DNA of 64,000 nucleotides from Pseudomonas graminis (GTDB lineage: Bacteria; Pseudomonadota; Gammaproteobacteria; Pseudomonadales; Pseudomonadaceae), in assembly GCF_013201545.1 (NCBI RefSeq), contig NZ_CP053746.1:5284501-5348500 (forward strand), given 5' to 3'. Below the pieces are notes generated by a model. That model ran no database searches and had not been told where the DNA came from. It saw nothing but the letters and a program-made list of their open reading frames with translations. Positions 1 to 9,454 of this stretch are shown in pieces. The translations under genes and the position numbers were made by a program. How positions within the stretch are numbered: position 1 is the stretch's first letter; every line of letters starts with the position of its first letter.

Positions 1-37
1 GCCGGACGATCACCCGTGACGATCGCCGGCCTTTTTG
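1..37 (+). terminator. probable rho-independent terminator of a gene left of the window
   Basis: An imperfect inverted repeat (GCCGG and GATC on the left pairing with GATC and CCGGC on the right, with a small internal mismatch) is followed at once by a CTTTTTG run. In Pseudomonas a first ccoNOQP operon commonly precedes the one that starts at 619, so this may end that operon, but the upstream gene is outside the window. Confidence 0.5.
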
Positions 38-618
38 CCAGCTCGGGCCAATTATTTTTGGGCAGTAATAAGTGCCAATGTCAGCGGCTTTTTGTATACA
101 ACTTTGCGGTCGAAATGCTCTCTCGATGCACAGGAACGGCAGGCAGAGAAGCGTTTCAGCTATCTCCGGAAATGGTTGATCGCCGCGTCCCGCCAGGGAC
201 GCGGCAACTTCACGTCGAGCGCGGCCAAGTGTCGCAGGCGCTGTTCCAAAGCCTTCCCTCCGCGATCATTCGCGTCTAAGCTGTGTCCGCACAGTGGACC
301 GGCGACAGCTAGCCACAGGCCCAGCAACAAGATTGTGCCCGGCAACGCAACCCTCTTGCAGACAAGCAGCCTCAGCGCTGTTTTCACCCGCAGGGTTGTA
401 TCCAATCCCTCCCACTCACGCGCGCGATCCAGCTCGACCTGTCTTCCTTCCCCCAGGCCACTCAGCCAGAACTCCCTCACGCTTCGGCGACCGGGCGTCT
501 GCGTGCGCCGCGTCTATCGCCTCCGTCGATCCTCAACCACGCCACTGCGTGACGGGCTACGCGCGATCGAAGGTGCGGCTGTTACCACACTAATAAAATA
601 CACACCGTGGAACCTGAC
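38..618. other. 580-bp region without a convincing gene upstream of ccoN
   Basis: No reading frame here has a ribosome-binding site plus a recognisable product. Two things stand out. A perfect TTGTATACAA palindrome lies at 92-101, identical to operators in the purine genes. A strong hairpin lies at 182-205, with ten-base arms GCCGCGTCCC and GGGACGCGGC. No Anr/Fnr box (TTGAY-N4-RTCAA) is visible before ccoN. This fits the constitutive rather than the oxygen-regulated of the two cco operons usually present, but that is inference. The AT-rich TAATAAAATA at 591-600 could be a -10 element. Confidence 0.5.
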
Positions 619-2061
619 ATGAGCACAGCACCCCGCCCGACTGCTTATAACTACAAGGTCGTCCGCCAGTTCGCCATCATGACGGTGGTCTGGGGCATCA
701 TCGGCATGGGCATGGGCGTGTTCATCGCCGCCCAGCTCGTCTGGCCTGACCTGAATTTCGGATTACCGTGGACGACATTCGGTCGCCTGCGCCCCCTGCA
801 CACTAACCTGGTTATCTTCGCGTTCGGCGGCTGTGCACTGTTCGGCACGTCCTATTACGTCGTCCAGCGCACCTGTCAGGCGCGGCTGATTTCCGATGGT
901 CTGGCGGCCTTTCATTTCTGGGGCTGGCAGGCCGTGATCATCGGCGCCATCGTCAGCCTGCCGATGGGCTACACCACCACCAAGGAATACGCCGAGCTCG
1001 AGTGGCCGATCGCGATCCTGCTGACGATTGTCTGGATCGCCTACGGCGCGGTGTTCTTCGGCACCATCGTCAAACGCAAGACCCAACACATTTATGTCGC
1101 CAACTGGTTCTACGGCGCATTCATCGTGGTGACGGCAATGCTGCACATCGTCAACCACATCTCGCTGCCGGTGAGCCTGTTCAAGTCGTATTCGGCGTAT
1201 GCCGGCGCCACCGACGCGATGATCCAGTGGTGGTACGGGCACAACGCCGTGGGCTTTTTCCTCACAACCGGCTTTCTCGGAATGATGTATTACTTCGTGC
1301 CGAAACAGGCCGAGCGCCCGATCTATTCCTATCGCCTGTCCATCGTGCATTTCTGGGCGCTGATCACCCTGTACATCTGGGCCGGCCCGCACCATCTGCA
1401 CTACACCGCCCTGCCCGACTGGGCGCAATCGCTGGGGATGGTCATGTCGATCATCCTGCTGGTGCCGAGCTGGGGCGGGATGATCAACGGCATGATGACC
1501 CTCTCCGGCGCATGGCATAAGTTGCGCACCGACCCGATTTTGCGCTTCCTCGTGCTGTCGCTGGCGTTCTACGGGATGTCGACGTTCGAAGGGCCGATGA
1601 TGGCGATCAAGACCGTCAACTCGCTTTCCCATTACACCGACTGGACCATCGGCCACGTTCATGCCGGCGCGCTGGGCTGGGTGGCGATGATCTCCATCGG
1701 CGCCGTCTACCACATGATCCCGAAACTCTACGGCCGTACGCAGATGCACAGCGTCCCCCTGATCAACACGCACTTCTGGCTCGCCACTGTCGGCACCGTT
1801 CTCTATATCGCCGCGATGTGGGTCAACGGCATCACCCAAGGCCTGATGTGGCGCGCAATCAACGACGACGGCACCCTCACCTACTCGTTCGTCGAGGCCC
1901 TGCAGGCCAGTCATCCAGGGTACATCGTGCGCGCACTGGGCGGAGGGATTTTCGCCAGTGGCATGCTGTTCATGGCCTACAACGTGTTCCGCACCATTCG
2001 TGCAGCGAACACGGAAGAAGCCGAAGCCGCCGCGCAGATTGCCGTCGTGGGGGCCCACTGA
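619..2061 (+). CDS. ccoN: cbb3-type cytochrome c oxidase subunit I (CcoN)
   Basis: Catalytic subunit of the proton-pumping cbb3 oxidase in the inner membrane. It reduces O2 to water with electrons from cytochrome c and serves respiration at low oxygen. The 480-residue protein shows about twelve membrane segments. Expected metal ligands are visible: the low-spin haem histidine in RPLHTN near residue 61, WWYGHN, the CuB histidine pair in GPHHLHY, and HVHAGALGW for the haems. The ATG at 619 (MSTAPRP) was chosen over an in-frame GTG at 607 because family members start there. First gene of ccoNOQP; its stop overlaps the ccoO start (TGATG). Confidence 0.97.
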   Translation: MSTAPRPTAYNYKVVRQFAIMTVVWGIIGMGMGVFIAAQLVWPDLNFGLPWTTFGRLRPLHTNLVIFAFGGCALFGTSYYVVQRTCQARLISDGLAAFHFWGWQAVIIGAIVSLPMGYTTTKEYAELEWPIAILLTIVWIAYGAVFFGTIVKRKTQHIYVANWFYGAFIVVTAMLHIVNHISLPVSLFKSYSAYAGATDAMIQWWYGHNAVGFFLTTGFLGMMYYFVPKQAERPIYSYRLSIVHFWALITLYIWAGPHHLHYTALPDWAQSLGMVMSIILLVPSWGGMINGMMTLSGAWHKLRTDPILRFLVLSLAFYGMSTFEGPMMAIKTVNSLSHYTDWTIGHVHAGALGWVAMISIGAVYHMIPKLYGRTQMHSVPLINTHFWLATVGTVLYIAAMWVNGITQGLMWRAINDDGTLTYSFVEALQASHPGYIVRALGGGIFASGMLFMAYNVFRTIRAANTEEAEAAAQIAVVGAH

Positions 2062-2672
2062 TGATCAAGCACGAAGCACTGGAAAAGAACATCGGCCTGC
2101 TGTCGATTTTCATGGTCATCGCGGTGGCCATCGGCGGGTTGACGCAGATCGTTCCGCTGTTCTTTCAGGACGTCACCACCCAGCCCGTCGAAGGCATGAA
2201 GCCGCGCCCGGCGCTGGAGCTCGAGGGCCGCGACGTTTATATCGCCAACGGCTGCGTGGGTTGCCATTCGCAGATGATCCGGCCGTTCCGCGCCGAGACT
2301 GAACGCTACGGGCATTACTCTGTGGCCGGTGAAAGCGTCTGGGATCACCCCTTTCTGTGGGGTTCCAAACGCACCGGGCCGGACCTGGCCCGGGTCGGCG
2401 GTCGCTACTCGGATGACTGGCACCGCGCGCATTTGAACAACCCGCGGGACCTGGTGCCGGAGTCGATCATGCCGGCCTACCCCTTCCTGGCGGACACCAG
2501 GATCGACAGCACGCTGACCGGCAAGAAGATGGCAGTGCTGCGCAGCCTGGGCGTGCCCTACACCGATGCCGATATCGCCGGCGCGAGCGAAGCCGTGAAG
2601 GGCAAGACCGAAATGGATGCGCTGGTGGCCTACCTTCAGGGCCTGGGCACCCTCATCAAGAGCAAACGGTGA
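2061..2672 (+). CDS. ccoO: cbb3-type cytochrome c oxidase subunit II (CcoO)
   Basis: Membrane-anchored monohaem cytochrome c subunit that passes electrons from CcoP to CcoN. The 203-residue product has one N-terminal membrane anchor (about residues 10-33) and a periplasmic domain with the haem c motif GCVGCHS (Cys65, Cys68, His69). Length matches the family (about 200). The ATG overlaps the ccoN stop by one base, indicating translational coupling within the operon. Confidence 0.97.
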   Translation: MIKHEALEKNIGLLSIFMVIAVAIGGLTQIVPLFFQDVTTQPVEGMKPRPALELEGRDVYIANGCVGCHSQMIRPFRAETERYGHYSVAGESVWDHPFLWGSKRTGPDLARVGGRYSDDWHRAHLNNPRDLVPESIMPAYPFLADTRIDSTLTGKKMAVLRSLGVPYTDADIAGASEAVKGKTEMDALVAYLQGLGTLIKSKR

Positions 2673-2677
2673 TCGCC

Positions 2678-2899
2678 ATGGACATGGGAACAATACGAGG
2701 CCTGGGCACCGTCGTCGTGATGGTGGCCTTCATTGGTCTGGCGTTGTGGGTGTACAGCCCGCGGCGCAAGGCGGAATTCGACGATGCCACGCTGCTGCCG
2801 TTTGCCGATGATCCCGAGGCGATTGCGCAGGTCAGACAGGCGCAAGACCAAAGCAAAGAGCACGCCCCCTCCAACGCCGAAAGGAGCCCGAAACCATGA
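2678..2899 (+). CDS. ccoQ: cbb3-type cytochrome c oxidase subunit CcoQ
   Basis: Small single-span subunit (73 residues) that stabilises the cbb3 complex. One hydrophobic segment (about residues 7-25, [16 protein letters not shown]) is followed by the basic SPRRK and an acidic tail. The frame is open from a GTG at 2669, but ATG 2678 (MDMGTIRG) matches the usual CcoQ start. The stop overlaps the ccoP ATG (ATGA). Confidence 0.93.
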   Translation: MDMGTIRGLGTVVVMVAFIGLALWVYSPRRKAEFDDATLLPFADDPEAIAQVRQAQDQSKEHAPSNAERSPKP

Positions 2900-3876
2900 G
2901 CACCTTCTGGAGCCTTTACGTCACGGTGCTGACGCTGGGCACGATCTTCGCGATGGGCTGGCTGCTGATCGCCACGCGCAAGGGCCAGCGCGCCGACACC
3001 ACCGATGAAACCGTGGGCCATTCTTTCGATGGCATCGAGGAATACGACAACCCGCTGCCCAAGTGGTGGTTCTGGTTGTTCATTGGCACCATCATTTTCG
3101 CCCTGGGTTATCTGGCGTTTTACCCGGGCCTGGGCAACTGGAAGGGCTTGCTGCCGGGGTACGACTACGCCGACAACGAGAAAAAAATCCAGTTTTCCGA
3201 CGGCACAACCGGCTGGACCGGCGTGCATGAATGGGAGAAGGAAATGGCCCGCTCCGAAGCGCGCTTCGGACCGATCTTCGCCAAGTTCGCGGCCATGCCC
3301 ATCGAAGAAGTGGCCAAGGATCCCCAAGCGCTGAAAATGGGTGGCCGGTTGTTTGCCTCTAACTGCTCGGTTTGCCACGGCTCCGACGCCAAAGGCGCCT
3401 ACGGCTTTCCTAACCTGACCGACGCCGACTGGCGCTGGGGCGGTGATCCGCAGAGCCTCAAAACCACCATCATGAACGGCCGTCATGCCGTGATGCCGGC
3501 GTGGGGTGCGGTGATCGGCGATCAGGGCGTGCGGGACGTGTCGGCTTACGTGCTGACCCAGCTGAACGGCCACACGCTGCCGGCTGGTGCGAACGCCGAT
3601 CCGGCGGCGGGCCAGAAAATCTACGCCACCACCTGCGTCGCCTGCCACGGCCCGCAGGGCAAGGGCGTTGCCGCATTGGGCGCGCCAGACCTGACCCACC
3701 CCGGCGCGTTCATCTACGGCGCAAGCTTTGCCCAGCTGCAACAGACCATTCAGTACGGTCGCCAGGGCCAGATGCCGGCACAGGCCTTGCTGCAAGGAAA
3801 CGATCGGGTGCACCTGCTGGCGGCTTACGTGTATAGCCTGTCCCATGGGGACGAACCGGCGGCAAACTCCGAGTGA
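2896..3876 (+). CDS. ccoP: cbb3-type cytochrome c oxidase subunit III (CcoP)
   Basis: Dihaem cytochrome c subunit that accepts electrons from periplasmic cytochrome c. The 326-residue product has two N-terminal membrane segments (about 5-27 and 57-77). Two haem c sites follow: CSVCHG (Cys157, Cys160, His161) and CVACHG (Cys247, Cys250, His251). Methionine ligands are probably in MPAWG and QMPAQ. Last structural gene of ccoNOQP; the maturation gene ccoG follows after 56 bp. Confidence 0.97.
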   Translation: MSTFWSLYVTVLTLGTIFAMGWLLIATRKGQRADTTDETVGHSFDGIEEYDNPLPKWWFWLFIGTIIFALGYLAFYPGLGNWKGLLPGYDYADNEKKIQFSDGTTGWTGVHEWEKEMARSEARFGPIFAKFAAMPIEEVAKDPQALKMGGRLFASNCSVCHGSDAKGAYGFPNLTDADWRWGGDPQSLKTTIMNGRHAVMPAWGAVIGDQGVRDVSAYVLTQLNGHTLPAGANADPAAGQKIYATTCVACHGPQGKGVAALGAPDLTHPGAFIYGASFAQLQQTIQYGRQGQMPAQALLQGNDRVHLLAAYVYSLSHGDEPAANSE

Positions 3877-3932
3877 AGGATATCGCCGTCGCACACGCTG
3901 ATGATTCGGCCCGAAGGGCGTAGGACGCTGCC

Positions 3933-5348
3933 ATGAGCAATCAGATTCCGCTGCACAACGTCACGCCGCCGACTGAAAAGGACGGCGACACCGTTGACCT
4001 GTATGCCTCGCGGGAGAAGATCTACACCCGCGCGTTCACCGGTTTCTTCCGTAACCTGCGCATGGGCGGCGGCGTTGTGCTGTTCCTGCTGTATTTCGGC
4101 ACGGTCTGGCTCAACTGGGGCGCGCATCAGGCGGTGTGGTGGAACCTGCCGGCGCGCAAGTTCTACATCTTCGGCGCGACGTTCTGGCCGCAGGACTTCA
4201 TTCTGTTGTCGGGCATCCTCATCGTCAGCGCGTTCGGGCTGTTCTTCATTACCGTGTTCGCCGGGCGCGTCTGGTGCGGCTATACCTGCCCCCAAAGCGT
4301 GTGGACGTGGGTGTTCATGTGGTGCGAAAAGGTCACCGAAGGCGACCGCCACCAGCGCATCAAGCTCGACAAGGCGCCCATGGACGCCAACAAGTTCGCG
4401 CGCAAGAGTGCCAAGCACGGCCTGTGGCTGCTGATCGGCCTGGTCACCGGCCTGACCTTCGTCGGCTACTTTTCGCCCATCCGCGAGCTGCTGGCGGACT
4501 TCTTCACCGGCGAGGCCGACGGCTGGTCGTATTTCTGGGTCGGCTTCTTCACCCTCGCCACCTACGCCAATGCCGGTTGGCTAAGGGAACAGGTCTGTAT
4601 CCATATGTGCCCCTACGCGCGCTTCCAGAGCGTGATGTTCGATAAGGACACCCTGATCGTTTCCTACGACCCACGGCGCGGCGAGCCACGGGGTGCGCGC
4701 AAAAAGGACACGGATTACAAGGCTGAAGGCCTGGGCGACTGCATCGATTGCACGATGTGCGTGCAGGTCTGCCCCACCGGCATCGACATCCGCGACGGCT
4801 TGCAGATCGAGTGCATCGGTTGCGCGGCGTGCATTGATGCCTGCGACTCGATCATGGACAAGATGGACTACCCGCGCGGTTTGATCAGTTACACCACCGA
4901 GCACAACCTTTCCGGTCAGGTAACCCATACACTGCGGCCGCGGTTGATCGGCTATGGCCTGGTGTTGCTGGTGATGATCGGCGGGCTCACCGCCGCGTTT
5001 CTCACCCGCTCGCTGGTGGGTCTGGACGTCAGCAAGGACCGCATGCTGTACCGGGAAAACGCTGACGGCCGGATCGAAAACGTCTACAGCCTGAAGGTCA
5101 TGAACAAGGACCAGGTCGACCACACCTACCTGCTCGACGCTACCGGGCTGCCGGACCTGAAGCTGCAAGGCCGTCGCGAGATCAGGGTGCCGGCGGGCGA
5201 AATCGTCAGCCTGCCGGTGCAGCTGTCGGTCGCGCCGGAGCAGCTGCCGTCGAGCACCAACGAGGTCAGTTTCAGCCTCAGGGAGATCGAGCACAGCGAC
5301 ACCGAAGTCCACGCCAAGAGCCGTTTCATCGGCCCGTCCATTCGCTGA
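3933..5348 (+). CDS. ccoG: cytochrome c oxidase accessory protein CcoG (FixG/RdxA family)
   Basis: Polytopic membrane ferredoxin needed for cbb3 assembly; family members have been linked to copper reduction for the oxidase. The 471-residue product has about five membrane segments, a cysteine-rich CGYTCPQ motif near residue 115, and a ferredoxin part with two [4Fe-4S] patterns, CIDCTMCVQVCP and CIGCAACIDAC (about residues 270-310). A C-terminal Ig-like periplasmic domain follows (FixG_C). Start at ATG 3933 (MSNQIPL). ccoH follows 12 bp downstream, so ccoGHIS is probably one transcript. Confidence 0.96.
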   Translation: MSNQIPLHNVTPPTEKDGDTVDLYASREKIYTRAFTGFFRNLRMGGGVVLFLLYFGTVWLNWGAHQAVWWNLPARKFYIFGATFWPQDFILLSGILIVSAFGLFFITVFAGRVWCGYTCPQSVWTWVFMWCEKVTEGDRHQRIKLDKAPMDANKFARKSAKHGLWLLIGLVTGLTFVGYFSPIRELLADFFTGEADGWSYFWVGFFTLATYANAGWLREQVCIHMCPYARFQSVMFDKDTLIVSYDPRRGEPRGARKKDTDYKAEGLGDCIDCTMCVQVCPTGIDIRDGLQIECIGCAACIDACDSIMDKMDYPRGLISYTTEHNLSGQVTHTLRPRLIGYGLVLLVMIGGLTAAFLTRSLVGLDVSKDRMLYRENADGRIENVYSLKVMNKDQVDHTYLLDATGLPDLKLQGRREIRVPAGEIVSLPVQLSVAPEQLPSSTNEVSFSLREIEHSDTEVHAKSRFIGPSIR

Positions 5349-5360
5349 GAGAAGTCGGAA

Positions 5361-5894
5361 ATGACCGCAGTCACCGCAGCACGTCCCTGGCACCGGCAGC
5401 TATGGCCATGGATCATCATCGGCATCCTGACCTGCTCGGTGTCGTTGACCGCGGCGATGGTCACCATCGCCGTGACCCACCCGGACAACCTCGTCACCGA
5501 CAACTATTACGAGGCCGGGAAAGGCATCAACCGCTCCCTCGATCGCGAGTTGCTGGCTCAGTCCCTCAACCTGCAAGCCCTAGTGGGCCTTGACGAGCTG
5601 ACCGGCGAAGTGGATGTGCAACTGAGCGGCGCCAGCCAGCCGGAAACCATGGTGCTGAACCTGATCTCCCCGACCCAGCCGGACAAGGACCGTAAAATCG
5701 TGTTGGCGCGTAATCCTTCGCAGCCGGGGCGTTACGTCGGGCAGTTGAGCGACAGGGTTGAAGGCCGGCGCTTCGTCGAATTGCTGGGGGTGGAAAACGC
5801 CCAGACCTGGCGCCTGTTCGAGGAAGAGCGGATCGTTACCGGGCAGCCACTGACCCTGGGCGACGAGCCTATTCAGGGCGCGGGCAGGCATTGA
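5361..5894 (+). CDS. ccoH: FixH family cbb3 oxidase assembly protein (CcoH)
   Basis: Assembly factor thought to hold CcoP and other subunits during cbb3 maturation. The 177-residue protein has a single N-terminal membrane segment (about residues 15-38, IIIGILTCSVSLTAAMVTIA) and a periplasmic domain. The conserved DNYYEAGKGIN just after the membrane segment is typical of FixH. It lies directly between ccoG and ccoI; the ccoI start codon is one base after its stop. Confidence 0.93.
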   Translation: MTAVTAARPWHRQLWPWIIIGILTCSVSLTAAMVTIAVTHPDNLVTDNYYEAGKGINRSLDRELLAQSLNLQALVGLDELTGEVDVQLSGASQPETMVLNLISPTQPDKDRKIVLARNPSQPGRYVGQLSDRVEGRRFVELLGVENAQTWRLFEEERIVTGQPLTLGDEPIQGAGRH

Positions 5895-5895
5895 C

Positions 5896-8385
5896 GTGGA
5901 CGCCACTCAAATGACGGCCACAGAGATAAAAGCCCTGCGGTCTTGTTACCACTGCACGCTGCCGGTCCCGCCGGGCGGGCGCTTCGTCGCTTCGGTGCTG
6001 GGTGAGGCGCGGGAGTTCTGTTGCCCCGGTTGTCAGGCCGTGGCCCACGCCATCGTCGTCGGCGGCCTGGAAAGCTATTACCTGCATCGCAGCGAAGCGT
6101 CGGTCAATCCCCAAGTGTTGCCGACGCCTCTGGCCGACGAACAAACCCTCTTTGATCGTCCCGACGTGCAGGCGCCCTTTGTCCGCCATGGGCACGACGA
6201 TGACGGCGATGTCGCCGAAACCACGCTGATGATCGAAGGCATTACTTGCGCGGCCTGCGGCTGGCTGATCGAACGGCATCTTCGCACGTTGCCCGCCGTG
6301 GTCGAGGCGCGGCTGAACCTGTCCAATCACCGCCTGCACCTGCGCTGGCGAGACCAGTCAATGCCCCTGAGCGAGGTGTTGGCCGAGCTGCGCAGCATCG
6401 GTTACGCCGGCCACCCTTATCAGGCGGACAAGGCGACCGAGCAGCTGGCCCGGGAAAACCGCCGCAGCCTGCGTCAACTGGGCGTCGCCGGGTTGCTGTG
6501 GTTTCAGGCGATGATGGCGACCATGGCGACCTGGCCTGAATTCAACATCGACCTCAGCCCCGAGATGCATACGATCCTGCGCTGGGTGGCGATGTTTCTG
6601 ACGACACCCATCGTGTTTTATAGCTGTGCGCCGTTCTTCAAAGGGGCGCTGCGCGACCTGCGCGCCCGTCATCTCACGATGGATGTGTCGGTGTCGCTGG
6701 CGATCGGCGCGGCGTACCTCGCAGGCCTCTGGACGGCGGGCACCGGGGTTGGCGAATTGTATTTCGACGCGGTCGGCATGTTCGCGCTGTTCCTGCTCAC
6801 CGGCCGCTACCTTGAACGCCGCGCCCGGGAGCGCACCAGCGCCGCGACGGCGCAACTGGTCAATCTGCTGCCGGCGTCCTGCCTGCGCCTGAGCGCGGAC
6901 GGCCAGACCGAGCGCATCCTGACTGATCAACTGCGTTTGCTCGATCACGTGGTGGTACACCCCGGCGCGATGTTGCCGGCAGACGGCCGAATCATCGCGG
7001 GTCGGTCGAGCATCGACGAATCGCTGCTCACTGGCGAGTACCTGCCTCAGCCACGCGAGGTGGGAGACGCCGTCACCGCCGGCACCGCCAATGTGGAAAG
7101 CGTGCTGACAGTAGAAGTCCTTGCCCTCGGCGCTGACACACGGCTCTCTGCCGTCGTCCGATTGCTGGAGCGTGCCCAATCGGAGAAGCCGCCCCTTGCG
7201 CAGTTGGCGGACCGCGCGGCGCAGTGGTTTTTGCTGATTTCGCTGGTGCTGGCGGCGTGTGTCGGCGTGGTCTGGTGGGAGCTCGATGCCGCTCGCGCGT
7301 TCTGGATTGTGCTGGCGATGCTGGTCGCCACCTGCCCGTGCGCCTTGTCGCTGGCGACCCCGACCGCCCTGACCGCCGCCACCGGCACGCTGCACAGGCT
7401 CGGATTGTTGCTGACCCGCGGCCATGTGCTGGAAGGGCTGAACCGAATCGACACGGTGATCTTCGACAAGACCGGCACGCTGACGGAAGGTCGCCTGACG
7501 CTAAGAGCCATTCGCAGCCTCGGCGCGCTGAGCAGTGACGACTGTTTGAGCCTGGCGGCGGCCCTGGAAAGTCGCTCCGAACATCCGATTGCCCGGGCGT
7601 TCGGGAAAACGCCGCTGACTGCCGAGGGGGTTGTCGCCACGCCGGGGCTAGGCCTTGAAGGCGTCGTTGATGGGCGCCCGTTACGTATCGGTCAGCCCGC
7701 GTTTGTCTGCGCCTTGAGTGGCGTCGCCGTGCCATGGATGCCCGACGAGCCCGGTCAGTGGTTGTTGCTGGGGGATGACACACAGGCCCTCGCCTGGCTG
7801 GTGCTGGATGATCGGATGCGGGACGACGCGGCTGCCCTGGTCGAAGCATGCAAACAACGCGGCTGGAAGACCTTGCTGTTGTCCGGCGACAGCTCGCCCA
7901 TGGTGTCCAGCGTCGCTGCTCAGCTACAGATCGATGACGCGCGAGGCAGCCTGCGGCCGGATGACAAGCTCGCCATTCTTCAACGGCTGCGCGCCGAGGG
8001 CCGGACCATCCTGGTGATTGGCGACGGGGTTAACGATGTGCCGGTGCTGGCAGCAGCCGACATCAGCATCGCCATGGGTTCGGCGACCGATCTGGCCAAG
8101 ACCAGCGCCGATGCGGTGTTGTTGTCGAACCGTCTGCAGGTGTTGGTGGAGGCGCTTGGCCTCGCTCGGCGCACACGGCGGATCATTCTGGAAAATCTGG
8201 CGTGGGCCGGGTTGTACAACGGCCTGGTGCTGCCCTTCGCGGCGATGGGTTGGGTCACACCGTTGTGGGCGGCGGCGGGGATGTCGGTGAGTTCGCTGGT
8301 GGTGGTGTTGAATGCCTTGCGGCTGACACGGACAAAGCGGCTTTCTGCAGAGTCCCTACCTGCCCATCAGACGGTGACCCCATGA
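5896..8385 (+). CDS. ccoI: copper-exporting P1B-type ATPase for cbb3 oxidase assembly (CcoI/FixI)
   Basis: Membrane ATPase that delivers copper for the CuB centre of cbb3 oxidase. In order: an N-terminal cysteine-rich CYHCTLPVP region (residues 16-24), a heavy-metal-associated domain with TCAACGW (about 116), membrane segments, the TGE actuator loop, the membrane CPC copper site (about 480-482), the phosphorylation loop DKTGTLT starting at Asp524, and GDGVNDVP. At 829 residues it is normal for the CcoI group. The start is GTG 5896; ATG 5911 in the same frame is a possible alternative. Confidence 0.95.
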   Translation: MDATQMTATEIKALRSCYHCTLPVPPGGRFVASVLGEAREFCCPGCQAVAHAIVVGGLESYYLHRSEASVNPQVLPTPLADEQTLFDRPDVQAPFVRHGHDDDGDVAETTLMIEGITCAACGWLIERHLRTLPAVVEARLNLSNHRLHLRWRDQSMPLSEVLAELRSIGYAGHPYQADKATEQLARENRRSLRQLGVAGLLWFQAMMATMATWPEFNIDLSPEMHTILRWVAMFLTTPIVFYSCAPFFKGALRDLRARHLTMDVSVSLAIGAAYLAGLWTAGTGVGELYFDAVGMFALFLLTGRYLERRARERTSAATAQLVNLLPASCLRLSADGQTERILTDQLRLLDHVVVHPGAMLPADGRIIAGRSSIDESLLTGEYLPQPREVGDAVTAGTANVESVLTVEVLALGADTRLSAVVRLLERAQSEKPPLAQLADRAAQWFLLISLVLAACVGVVWWELDAARAFWIVLAMLVATCPCALSLATPTALTAATGTLHRLGLLLTRGHVLEGLNRIDTVIFDKTGTLTEGRLTLRAIRSLGALSSDDCLSLAAALESRSEHPIARAFGKTPLTAEGVVATPGLGLEGVVDGRPLRIGQPAFVCALSGVAVPWMPDEPGQWLLLGDDTQALAWLVLDDRMRDDAAALVEACKQRGWKTLLLSGDSSPMVSSVAAQLQIDDARGSLRPDDKLAILQRLRAEGRTILVIGDGVNDVPVLAAADISIAMGSATDLAKTSADAVLLSNRLQVLVEALGLARRTRRIILENLAWAGLYNGLVLPFAAMGWVTPLWAAAGMSVSSLVVVLNALRLTRTKRLSAESLPAHQTVTP

Positions 8386-8410
8386 ATGCACGACCCACCC
8401 CGGAGGCCCG

Positions 8411-8611
8411 ATGCCTGCGCTCTACATCATGATTCCGGTGGCGCTGCTGATTGTGGCGGTGGCGATTTACGTCTTTTTCTGGGCAGTGGACAGCGGCCAG
8501 TACGACGACCTCGACGGCCCGGCCCACAGCATTCTGTTCGACGATCAAGATCCAGGGCACAAGGCCGGGGTGGATGACGCGGCAGGGAAAGAGAAAGCGG
8601 ATGATAAATGA
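8411..8611 (+). CDS. ccoS: cbb3-type oxidase assembly protein CcoS
   Basis: Small maturation protein (66 residues) needed to insert haem b and copper into CcoN. One N-terminal membrane helix (about 4-25, IMIPVALLIVAVAIYVFFW) is followed by the conserved SGQYDDLDGPAHSILFDD, diagnostic of the family. A good Shine-Dalgarno (GGAGG) precedes ATG 8411. The stop overlaps the next start (ATGA). Confidence 0.95.
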   Translation: MPALYIMIPVALLIVAVAIYVFFWAVDSGQYDDLDGPAHSILFDDQDPGHKAGVDDAAGKEKADDK

Positions 8612-9384
8612 CGCCTATGCATGACCTCCTCCCCCAACTCCTCTCCGCCCTCGTCCTTGGCCTGCTCGGCGGCGGTCATTGCCTGGGCATGTGCGGCGGT
8701 CTGATGGGCGCGCTCACCTTTGCCATCCCCGAGGAGCAACGCGGACGACGCCTGCGTCTGCTGGTGGCCTACAACGTCGGACGTGTTTTCAGCTACGCCT
8801 GCGCGGGATTGCTCACAGGCATGCTCGGCTGGGCCGTCGCCAACAGCTCGGGGACGATGCTGTTGCGGGTGATCGCGGGGTTGCTGATGATTACCATGGG
8901 CTTGTACCTGGCCGGATGGTGGAGCGGCCTGACCCGCATCGAAGGTCTGGGCCGCGGGGTTTGGTGTTACCTGCAACCGCTGGCGCGCCGCTTGATGCCG
9001 GTGTCGACGACGCCCCGGGCGTTACTGCTGGGCGCGGTATGGGGCTGGCTGCCGTGCGGGCTGGTTTACAGCACCTTGCTTTGGTCGGCGAGCCAGGGCA
9101 ATGCACTGCACAGCGCATTGCTGATGCTCGCGTTCGGGGTCGGTACCTGGCCGGTGCTGCTCGCCACGGGGCTGGCCGCCGAGCGCATCACCGCCCTGCT
9201 CCGCCGAAGGAGCGTGCGCGTGGCCGGTGGCGTGCTGGTGATTCTGTTCGGCCTGTGGACACTCCCCGGCCCTCATCAACAGTGGCTGATGGGGCACACG
9301 CCTCACACAATGAATCACGAAATGAATCCCGCCATGGATCATTCAGGCATGGTCCACGAGAAATCCCACCCTCCCATCCATTGA
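8608..9384 (+). CDS. sulfite exporter TauE/SafE family membrane protein (UreH/SafE-like)
   Basis: Polytopic inner-membrane protein of 258 residues with about six membrane segments. The first contains the glycine/cysteine signature GLLGGGHCLGMCGGLMG, typical of the SafE/UreH-like group found next to cco and copper genes. The C-terminus is rich in His and Met (GHTPHTMNHEMNPAMDHSG), suggesting copper or another metal. It is translationally coupled to ccoS (ATGA overlap). A role in metal supply for cbb3 maturation is inferred from context; the substrate is not established. ATG 8617 is an alternative start. Confidence 0.85.
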   Translation: MTPMHDLLPQLLSALVLGLLGGGHCLGMCGGLMGALTFAIPEEQRGRRLRLLVAYNVGRVFSYACAGLLTGMLGWAVANSSGTMLLRVIAGLLMITMGLYLAGWWSGLTRIEGLGRGVWCYLQPLARRLMPVSTTPRALLLGAVWGWLPCGLVYSTLLWSASQGNALHSALLMLAFGVGTWPVLLATGLAAERITALLRRRSVRVAGGVLVILFGLWTLPGPHQQWLMGHTPHTMNHEMNPAMDHSGMVHEKSHPPIH

Positions 9385-9421
9385 CCCAGATCAACGCCTT
9401 GATCTGCGCGCTCCCTACACT
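9381..9421 (+). promoter_or_regulatory. Anr (FNR-type) box and -10 element of the hemN promoter
   Basis: TTGAC-CCAG-ATCAA at 9381-9394 fits the FNR/Anr consensus TTGAY-N4-RTCAA. A -10-like TACACT at 9416-9421 places the box centre about 41 bases before the expected start point, the class II position at which FNR-type activators work. It overlaps the stop codon of the upstream gene and precedes hemN. Confidence 0.75.
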
Positions 9422-9454
9422 TCCCGCACCGCCATCCTCATCGGGAATGCCCCC

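Noticed and set aside
160..480. 106-codon open frame on the minus strand upstream of ccoN
   Set aside because: It starts with GTG, has no ribosome-binding site, and its composition looks like a by-product of high GC. The one hydrophobic stretch is not enough to call a gene.
35..622. 195-codon frame on the plus strand running into ccoN
   Set aside because: Ser/Arg/Pro-rich out-of-frame composition, no start signal, and it overlaps the ccoN start.
763..2058. Long minus-strand frame opposite ccoN
   Set aside because: His/Asp/Gly/Gln-rich antisense shadow of a clear ccoN; the same effect is seen opposite xdhB, dnaX, ligA and smc.
9390..9403. ATCAA-CGCC-TTGAT palindrome next to the hemN Anr box
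   Set aside because: The half-sites are everted relative to the FNR consensus; only TTGAC-N4-ATCAA at 9381-9394 has the right order.
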